From the NCBI GenBank assembly GCA_944372455.1, contig CALVZF010000006.1:1-46954 (forward strand): a stretch of 46,954 nt of DNA, given 5' to 3'. The translations under genes and the position numbers were made by a program. This stretch comes from an uncultured Bacilli bacterium. GTDB taxonomy: Bacteria; Bacillota_I; Bacilli_A; RF39; UBA660. Below are positions 41,363 to 46,954 of the stretch, one piece after another (position 1 is the first letter of the stretch; the number at the start of each line of letters is the position of its first letter). The notes below the pieces were generated by a model, which was not told where the DNA came from, did no database searches, and worked only from the letters and a program-made list of their open reading frames with translations.

Positions 41363-42004
41363 TTAAGCTGCTGCTTGTGATGCAGATCCGCCTAATGTAA
41401 TTGTGAAATTTATTCCTTGTAATTTGTTTTGAGCTGCTCCTGAATTTTTAATGTATACATATAATACATATTCATCATTTAATGCAGCATCAGCTGATAT
41501 TACACCATTTGTGATAATATCAGTATTAGTTGTAGCTTCAAATGATTGTTCATCACCAAGTGGAGTACCATTTGCTTTGTATAGTCTGTATTTAATATCA
41601 GAAACATCTCCACCAGTTAATGGAACACCTGCTTGTCCTTGTTCTTCTACAACAGTAGATGAATTTAATGTAATACTTGTTTGCATGTTAATTTTATAAG
41701 TACCTGCTGTTGATGAAGTTCCTGTAACCTTAAATGGAAATTTAACAATATCAGTATTAGTAGTATTTTCAGTTGCTACTTGTCCATCACTATCATCTAC
41801 CCAAGTAGTTGGTTTAATATTTTTAACATTTGCATCATCACCATTATATGCAACTGTCAAATTTAAGTTTGAAGTTGTAATTGTTTGAGTAGTTGTTGTT
41901 GAAGTTGCACTAAAATATGCAAATGTTGCTCCTATCATTGCTACTAATAATGTTGCTGCTCCTATCACTGTTAAGGCTACCTTTTTTTTGTTTTCACTTT
42001 CCAT
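41363..42004 (-). CDS. TasA/camelysin-like protein 2
   Basis: Start at the second of two adjacent ATG codons (MESENKKKVALT) by analogy with its paralogs; GGAGG lies 7 nt upstream. About 213 aa. SipW-class signal (LLVAMIGATFAYFSATSTTT), Thr-rich cleavage region, then a beta-rich domain with the array motifs NIKPTTW, GQAGVPLTGGDVSDIKY and KLQGINFTI. Close relative of the 216-aa and 191-aa genes. Confidence 0.85.
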   Translation of the reverse strand: MESENKKKVALTVIGAATLLVAMIGATFAYFSATSTTTTQTITTSNLNLTVAYNGDDANVKNIKPTTWVDDSDGQVATENTTNTDIVKFPFKVTGTSSTAGTYKINMQTSITLNSSTVVEEQGQAGVPLTGGDVSDIKYRLYKANGTPLGDEQSFEATTNTDIITNGVISADAALNDEYVLYVYIKNSGAAQNKLQGINFTITLGGSASQAAA

Positions 42005-42027
42005 CATTCTACCTCCTATCGTAATTA

Positions 42028-42056
42028 ATAATATCATATTAATTTGTGTATTTCAA
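42028..42056 (-). promoter_or_regulatory. Promoter of TasA-like genes 2 and 1
   Basis: On the minus strand: TTGAAA, 17-nt spacer, TGA-TATTAT. Confidence 0.65.
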
Positions 42057-42123
42057 TAGCTTTTTATCCCATTATACATTAAATGTACAAATAAAAATTA
42101 TAAAAAAGGATTATTTATAAAAT

Positions 42124-42143
42124 AAAAAAAGAAGATTATCTTC
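42124..42143 (-). terminator. Short terminator after TasA-like gene 3
   Basis: Five-pair stem GAAGA/TCTTC with a 3-nt loop, followed by T7 on the minus strand. Confidence 0.55.
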
Positions 42144-42169
42144 CTTTTCTTGAGCATTATAAAATATTT

Positions 42170-42820
42170 TTATGATTGTGATGCAGAACCTGTTACTGTT
42201 ACATCAAAAGTTATACCTTGTAATTTGTTTTGAGCTTCATTTTTATTTTCAATATATACAAAAACAATATATTGATCATTTAAGCTTGAAGTAATAGCTG
42301 CATCAGTAACTATATTTTTTGCAACTGTAGGATTATCAAATGTACCAGTTGCACCAGCTCCTGATACTTCTGTATAACTTCCAGCAACACTTGCATCTCC
42401 ACTTAATTTATATACTTTATATTTAATATCTGATAAAGCACCACCAGTTAGTGGAACAGCTGATTGTCCTTGTTCTTCTACAACAGTACCGTTATTAAGT
42501 GCTAAATTATTTGAAGTCATATCAATATTATAAGTACCTGCTGAACTTGAAGTACTTGTTACTTTAAATGATACTTTCGCTATATCAGTATTAGTTAAAT
42601 TTTGTGCTAAATCATCATTCCATGTTGTTGGTTTGATATTTGTTATGTGTGTAGTATTTTCATCTGCAGCTACTGTAAGATTTAAATTTGCAGTTGTTAC
42701 TTCTTGAGTAGTTGTTGTTGAAGTTGCACTAAAATATGCAAATGTTGCTCCTACCATTGCTACTAATAAAGTTCCGGCACCAATTGCGGTTAATAAAATT
42801 TTGTGTTTTCTTTCTTCCAT
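42170..42820 (-). CDS. TasA/camelysin-like protein 3
   Basis: 216 aa. SipW-class signal (LLVAMVGATFAYFSATSTTT), then a beta-rich domain with NIKPTTW, GQSAVPLTGGALSDIKYK and KLQGITFDV. Very similar to the 224-codon neighbour in both signal peptide and mature region, indicating tandem duplication. Own promoter and terminator. Confidence 0.85.
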   Translation of the reverse strand: MEERKHKILLTAIGAGTLLVAMVGATFAYFSATSTTTTQEVTTANLNLTVAADENTTHITNIKPTTWNDDLAQNLTNTDIAKVSFKVTSTSSSAGTYNIDMTSNNLALNNGTVVEEQGQSAVPLTGGALSDIKYKVYKLSGDASVAGSYTEVSGAGATGTFDNPTVAKNIVTDAAITSSLNDQYIVFVYIENKNEAQNKLQGITFDVTVTGSASQS

Positions 42821-42845
42821 CTTTATATTCCTCCTCTATGATCTA

Positions 42846-42874
42846 ATATTATCATATTTTTTTTGCAGTTGCAA
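42846..42874 (-). promoter_or_regulatory. Promoter of TasA-like gene 3
   Basis: On the minus strand: TTGCAA, 17-nt spacer, TGA-TAATAT. Same layout as the other promoters of the array. Confidence 0.6.
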
Positions 42875-42919
42875 GAACTGTTTAACTTTAATATTATAAA
42901 ATATTTGTATTATGTAAAA

Positions 42920-43495
42920 TTATTGTCTTAGTTGATGCGCTTCACCGGTTAAATTAATTTCAAAATTAATCTCTTGTAAAGAATTTTGTTCTCCATTTTG
43001 GTTATCGATATATACATATAATTTGTATGAATCATTTACTGGAGTATTTTCTAATATTTCTGCTTTTTCAATTATTTTTTCGTTAAAATTAGAAGAAAAA
43101 TTACCTTCTTTTATCATAGTTCCTTCTTTGTATAGTTTGTATTTTATATCAGAAACATTTCCTCCATTTAATTTTCCGTTTGGAGTAATAACTGTACTCA
43201 TATTTATGTCATAATCACCTTGAACTCCGGCATCAGCATTGACAACAAATGGGATAACAGTTATATCTTTATTATTTTCATTGTCACTCATTGTATTAGA
43301 CCAAGTAGTTGGTTTAATATTTTTAATATTAGTTGATCCTGCTATAGTAACTCTCATAATTAAACTTGATGTAGTAATTATTTGTGGTTCGCTTTGACTA
43401 ACCGCACTAAAATATGCGAATGTTGCTCCTATTAAAGCAAACAATAAAGATAATGCTCCTAATACTGTAAGTACTATTCTATTTTTTCTATCCAT
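42920..43495 (-). CDS. TasA/camelysin-like protein 4
   Basis: 191 aa. SipW-class signal (LFALIGATFAYFSAVS), then a beta-rich domain with NIKPTTW, GGNVSDIKYKLYKEG and SLQEINFEI. The most divergent and shortest member of the array. GGAGAG before the ATG. Own promoter, whose -35 lies in the 3' end of rmuC. Confidence 0.82.
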   Translation of the reverse strand: MDRKNRIVLTVLGALSLLFALIGATFAYFSAVSQSEPQIITTSSLIMRVTIAGSTNIKNIKPTTWSNTMSDNENNKDITVIPFVVNADAGVQGDYDINMSTVITPNGKLNGGNVSDIKYKLYKEGTMIKEGNFSSNFNEKIIEKAEILENTPVNDSYKLYVYIDNQNGEQNSLQEINFEINLTGEAHQLRQ

Positions 43496-43519
43496 AATAT
43501 ACTCTCCTATTCTATATTG

Positions 43520-43548
43520 ATAATACCATATTAATTACCATTATTCAA
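43520..43548 (-). promoter_or_regulatory. Promoter of TasA-like gene 4
   Basis: On the minus strand: TTGAAT, 17-nt spacer, TGG-TATTAT. The -35 is inside the rmuC coding end. Confidence 0.6.
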
Positions 43549-44611
43549 TTTCTTTTTTGACATTTTCTATTTCTACCCCACTAATTGCGTCAAATCTTTT
43601 TGTAATTTTTTCAGTAGTTTTATGAATATTTTCAATATCATTATTTACAGTTTGAATACTTCTAGATAACTTGTCCCATCTATCTTTATATCTTCCAAAT
43701 TCTACTCCTAATTTGTTTAATTCTTCATGTATAATTGAAGTATATTTATCTCGTTCCATGTTTTTCATTATAACTTGTATTACAGTTAATGTACTAATTA
43801 AAGTAGTTGGAGAAGTAATCCATACTCTTTTTTTATAACTGTATTCCACTAAATCTGGATGATATGCATTAATTTCTGCAAATATTGCTTCTGCAGGTAA
43901 AAACATTATTGCTTGGTCAGAAGTAACTCCATTAATTATATATTTACTACTTATTGCATCAATATGCTTTTTAACATCTACCTTAAACATTTTTTCTGCA
44001 GTTTGTCTTTCTTCTTTACTTAAAGTTTTATCAACCATCATTTGATAGTGTTCAAGTGGAAATTTAGAGTCTATTCCTATCATTCCAAGTGGTTTTGGGG
44101 CAAATAAAATACAATCTACTATTGTAGTATTTGGAAGGGTAAATTGTGTTTGGTAAATTTTATCATTCTTTTCTCCAAATACGCTCGCCATTATATGATT
44201 TAAATTAACTTCCCCAAATATTCCCCTACTTTTTTTATCTGTTAAAATTCCTTGTAATGAAACAATATCACTAGATAATATATCAATTTTTTTCTGTGCT
44301 TCATCTATTTTACTTAATCTTTCAAGTACTGAATTAAATGTTTTATTAGTCTTTTCAAAATTCGCATCTATTCTTTCATTTACTTTATCATTAATTCTAT
44401 TTAATCTAACATCAACTCTTTCAGTTAAACTATTAAAGTCTTCATTCATTGTTCTAGCTAAATCAGTTTTAAAATCACCTATTTCTTTTGTAACATTAAC
44501 TTCTAATTTGCCTAATCTTTCAGTTATATTAGATTCATTTATATTTTTAAATAGTGAAATTACTCCAATAATAACTAATAAAATTAATAATCCTATTATT
44601 ATATAATCCAT
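43541..44611 (-). CDS. rmuC: RmuC-family DNA recombination protein
   Basis: 356 aa. N-terminal TM helix (about 2-20), a coiled-coil region (about 30-125), then the RmuC nuclease-like domain (about 135-320) with GIFGEVNLNHIM, IGIDSKFPLEHY and FLPAEAIFAEINAYHPDL. RmuC restrains inversions at short repeats. AAAGGATGTGA precedes the ATG. Confidence 0.93.
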   Translation of the reverse strand: MDYIIIGLLILLVIIGVISLFKNINESNITERLGKLEVNVTKEIGDFKTDLARTMNEDFNSLTERVDVRLNRINDKVNERIDANFEKTNKTFNSVLERLSKIDEAQKKIDILSSDIVSLQGILTDKKSRGIFGEVNLNHIMASVFGEKNDKIYQTQFTLPNTTIVDCILFAPKPLGMIGIDSKFPLEHYQMMVDKTLSKEERQTAEKMFKVDVKKHIDAISSKYIINGVTSDQAIMFLPAEAIFAEINAYHPDLVEYSYKKRVWITSPTTLISTLTVIQVIMKNMERDKYTSIIHEELNKLGVEFGRYKDRWDKLSRSIQTVNNDIENIHKTTEKITKRFDAISGVEIENVKKEIE

Positions 44612-44689
44612 AATTCACATCCTTTACTCTAAATAATTATAATATAAATTGATTAAATTTTAAAGTCAAAATAAAAAAAGTGTAGATGA

Positions 44690-44986
44690 TTATTTATTGT
44701 AATTAATATAACCGCCTAAAACACTTTTAGTATTATAACCTTGTTTATTTAAATAATTTACTAAGCCTCTACTTTGTATTCCTTTAGAACAATATATATA
44801 ATATGGAACTTCTTTCTTTAAATATTTTTCTGTATTAAACATTAATTCATTTTTACTTATGTTTTTAGCATATTTAATATGTCCCATTTTGTATGAATTA
44901 GCATTTCTTATATCTATTAAATTTATAGTTGGTTTTAATATTTTTTTTAATTCCTCTATTGTTATACTATTTTCCAAATACCCCAC
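44690..44986 (-). CDS. Single-domain rhodanese-like protein
   Basis: 98 aa. Rhodanese fold with NLIDIRNANSYKMGHI, the catalytic loop YCSKGIQS (Cys present) and GGYINY at the end. A small cytoplasmic sulfurtransferase or sulfide-handling protein. It lies between rmuC and the ZIP transporter, same strand. Confidence 0.88.
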   Translation of the reverse strand: MGYLENSITIEELKKILKPTINLIDIRNANSYKMGHIKYAKNISKNELMFNTEKYLKKEVPYYIYCSKGIQSRGLVNYLNKQGYNTKSVLGGYINYNK

Positions 44987-45035
44987 CTCTTAATTTATTA
45001 TATGTTTTGGTAGGTATTATAAATAATATATTAAA

Positions 45036-45764
45036 CTATAAAATTGATATTAATAACATTAATAATATTCCCATTAATACTGCTATATAATATTTCTTAT
45101 TATACTTTTTAGCTGTTGGTAATAACTCATCAATTACTACATAACTTAACATTCCAGAGGTAATACCAAGTATATATATTGGAAGGTTGAATTTCACAAA
45201 TATTGGAGAAAAAAATAAACCAATTATTCCCCCAATTAATGTAGATAATACTGCAAATAAAGTATACAGTAGCGTTTTTCTTTTATTATTGGTACTATAA
45301 TATATTGGGGAAGAAAGTGCGATTCCTAATGGAATATTATGTACAATAATTCCAATAATAAAGGGTAATAAAATTGAAGTATTATGTTCTATTACAGTAA
45401 AAAGTGCAATTCCTTCTGTTATATTATGTAACATTATTCCTACTAAAGTAATTATTCCTACATGAAATAGATTTTTTTGTTTAGATTCTTTTGATTTATT
45501 ATGTTCATGATGTTCTGGAACTAATTTGTCTAATAACTTAGATATTATAAAACCTATTGCTGCTAGTAATATTAACCATAAAATGTTTAATTCTTCTATT
45601 ACTTCTTTAAATATGTCAAAAATTAATAGTGCAATTATTATTCCACATGCAAAACCCAAAAAATTCCCTAATACTTTTTCTTTTTTACTATTTACAAAAA
45701 ATGTAATAAAAGTTCCTAGAAACATACTTAAACTTATTAATAACATTATTATTAATGTTTTCAT
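45036..45764 (-). CDS. ZIP-family metal (zinc/iron) transporter
   Basis: Start at the ATG (MKTLIIML) after AGGTGAT; the GTG nine bases earlier lies in the ribosome site. About 242 aa with eight predicted TM helices, a His-rich loop (PEHHEHNKSKE) and the metal-path motifs HNITEGIA and HNIPLGIA. The ZIP family imports divalent metals into the cytoplasm; the exact metal cannot be told. Confidence 0.92.
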   Translation of the reverse strand: MKTLIIMLLISLSMFLGTFITFFVNSKKEKVLGNFLGFACGIIIALLIFDIFKEVIEELNILWLILLAAIGFIISKLLDKLVPEHHEHNKSKESKQKNLFHVGIITLVGIMLHNITEGIALFTVIEHNTSILLPFIIGIIVHNIPLGIALSSPIYYSTNNKRKTLLYTLFAVLSTLIGGIIGLFFSPIFVKFNLPIYILGITSGMLSYVVIDELLPTAKKYNKKYYIAVLMGILLMLLISIL

Positions 45765-45945
45765 ATAAATCACCTGTTATTTATTATAACAATGTTTTAT
45801 TTAAATTTAAAGTAATCTAGTTAAAAAATAAGCTTAAGATATTTATTCTTATATTAATAATATTAGATTTATTTTTTGAATTATAATGATAAATGTTATA
45901 TTCTTTATTTTATTGCATAAAATGAATTAAAGAAACATATTAACA

Positions 45946-45974
45946 TTGACAAAAAGAAAGTAATAATATAAAAT
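45946..45974 (+). promoter_or_regulatory. Promoter of tRNA-Cys
   Basis: TTGACA, 17-nt spacer, TAAAAT, about 30 nt before the tRNA. Confidence 0.8.
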
Positions 45975-46001
45975 TATATATAGATTTTGGTTTATATTTT
46001 T

Positions 46002-46077
46002 GGGCTCGTAGCCAAGCTGGTAAGGCATGGGACTGCAACTCCCCGATGCGTCGGTTCAAATCCGTCCGAGCCCTCCA
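46002..46077 (+). tRNA. tRNA-Cys (GCA)
   Basis: Seven-pair acceptor stem GGGCTCG/CGAGCCC, anticodon loop CTGCAAC with anticodon GCA, T-loop GGTTCAAATCC, discriminator T (a Cys identity base) and encoded CCA. Flanked by its own promoter and terminator. Confidence 0.95.
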
Positions 46078-46091
46078 AAATTGCTTATTTT

Positions 46092-46116
46092 AAAGAAGTT
46101 TTTACTTCTTTTTTTT
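46092..46116 (+). terminator. Terminator of tRNA-Cys
   Basis: Eight-pair stem AAAGAAGT/ACTTCTTT (46092-46099 with 46104-46111), 4-nt loop, continuing into a T tract. Confidence 0.85.
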
Positions 46117-46183
46117 GATTGTAACACATCTACGTTCTAACAATTTATATGTGGTATAATTTAATTAAAAGGAATTGATTTAA

Positions 46184-46852
46184 ATGTATAAAAAAAGACT
46201 AAATATTATTTATGAAGATAAATATATTATAGTTGTTGATAAACCTAATAATTTATTAACAATTTCTACTGAGAAAGAAAAAGAAAAAACTTTATATAGA
46301 CAAGTTCAAGATTTTGAAAAGAGAAAAAATAAAAATAATAAAATTTTTATAGTACATAGGCTTGATAGAGATACTTCTGGGTTAGTAGTGTTTGCTAAAA
46401 GTAAGGAAGTGAAATATTTACTACAAAATAATTGGAATAGTAAAGTATTACTTAGAAATTATATTGCAGTAGTGGAAGGTAAAATTATTAAAACTGAAGA
46501 TACTATAAAATCATACTTAATAGAAGATAAAAATTTTAAAACCATTTCTACTAAAGATTCTCAAAAAGGAAAATTAGCGATTACAAGCTATAAAGTATTA
46601 AATACTAGTAAATCATATTCATTACTTAATATTACAATTCAAACAGGACGAAAAAATCAAATAAGAGTACATTTAAAGGATATTGGACATCCTATTGTAG
46701 GAGATAAAAAATATGGAGCAAAAACTAACCCTACTAATAGACTTATGCTTCATGCAAACATTTTAATAATTAAACATCCAATTTCTAATGAAATAATAAA
46801 ATTAGAGTCAAAAATACCTAGTATATTTACAAATATTTTTAAAAAATCATAA
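46184..46852 (+). CDS. RluA-family 23S rRNA/tRNA pseudouridine synthase
   Basis: 222 aa. The catalytic motif HRLDRDTSGLVVFAKS carries the essential Asp. IYEDKYIIVVDKPNNLL at the N-terminus and GRKNQIRVHLKDIGHPIVGD near the C-terminus complete the family pattern. No N-terminal S4 domain, so it is a short RluA/RluC-like form. AAGGAATTGAT before the ATG. Target base not predictable. Confidence 0.9.
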   Translation: MYKKRLNIIYEDKYIIVVDKPNNLLTISTEKEKEKTLYRQVQDFEKRKNKNNKIFIVHRLDRDTSGLVVFAKSKEVKYLLQNNWNSKVLLRNYIAVVEGKIIKTEDTIKSYLIEDKNFKTISTKDSQKGKLAITSYKVLNTSKSYSLLNITIQTGRKNQIRVHLKDIGHPIVGDKKYGAKTNPTNRLMLHANILIIKHPISNEIIKLESKIPSIFTNIFKKS

Positions 46853-46880
46853 ACAAAAATTTTTGTTTATGATTTTTTTC
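46844..46880 (+). terminator. Terminator of the pseudouridine synthase gene
   Basis: Sixteen-pair perfect AT-rich stem (46844-46859 with 46860-46875; the central bases must loop out), followed by T tract. The stop codon lies in the stem. Confidence 0.75.
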
Positions 46881-46954
46881 AGATTGTAGACAAACCCCTA
46901 GATTTTTTCTAAGGGTTTTCTTATGCAAAAATTTTTAGAGTGAAAATGTTAATA

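Noticed and set aside
41159-41380. Leu-rich plus-strand open frame over the TasA-like array
   Set aside because: Antisense shadow of the hydrophobic signal-peptide region; no ribosome site and no family pattern.
46890-46925. Second terminator at the right edge
   Set aside because: CCCCTAGA...TCTAAGGG resembles the khpA terminator but has a mismatch in the stem, and no gene ends there beyond the stronger hairpin just before it.
1-46954. CRISPR array, insertion sequence or prophage
   Set aside because: No regularly spaced repeats, no transposase or phage structural genes and no terminal inverted repeats with target duplications were seen.

Overview
The window is about 28% GC, uses the standard code (UGA is a stop, Trp is UGG), has AGGAGG-type ribosome sites and compact Gram-positive gene order. 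A CotE-type spore-coat protein, TasA-like proteins with SipW-class signal peptides, rpsP-khpA and cdsA-rseP point to an uncultured, low-GC, probably spore-forming member of the Bacilli (Bacillota), of the kind found in gut communities. The species cannot be named from the sequence.

Positions 181-26035 form one very large minus-strand secretion/pilus locus. Read in transcription order it holds: an orphan type-I membrane protein (204 aa); a VanY-like pseudoenzyme with a copper-amine-oxidase-like stalk domain; two copies of a three-gene surface cassette (type-I membrane protein, giant Cys-Cys-rich secreted protein, 132 aa single-TM protein with a very short leader); a Tad core (cpaB, cpaF/tadA, tadB, tadC); two tiny pilin/pseudopilin-like genes and a CpaE/TadZ-like protein; three VirB2-like pilins, two of which share a 344-bp, 97% identical end; then VirB6/TrbL, PrgI, a VirB4 split into two overlapping genes, a SpoIID + M23 + C39-like cell-wall hydrolase, and a lipoprotein. 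The locus therefore joins a Tad/type IVc pilus motor and platform to a Gram-positive type IV secretion (T4SS) channel. No relaxase, coupling ATPase (VirD4), integrase or prepilin peptidase lies in the window. A protein-secretion or adhesion role fits better than conjugation, but that is inference. Extended -10 promoters and strong hairpins divide the locus into units.

Positions 26100-33720 are mixed: a thioredoxin-like lipoprotein, an SDR dehydrogenase, TrmL with a thioredoxin-fold partner, an active-looking VanY carboxypeptidase, then a small accessory patch with a JAMM-domain protein, a frame-disrupted membrane protein, a Fic protein lacking its catalytic His, a double-HTH repressor and a gene-poor stretch of about 730 bp with an inverted-repeat operator.

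Positions 33366-40605 are mostly conserved chromosome: rseP, cdsA, a lone FTLVEL-type prepilin, cotE behind a possible sigma-K promoter, rpsP, khpA and miaB. Positions 40033-43495 hold four tandem TasA/camelysin-like fibre proteins and an uncharacterised membrane protein. The right end has rmuC, a rhodanese, a ZIP transporter, tRNA-Cys(GCA) and an RluA-family pseudouridine synthase.
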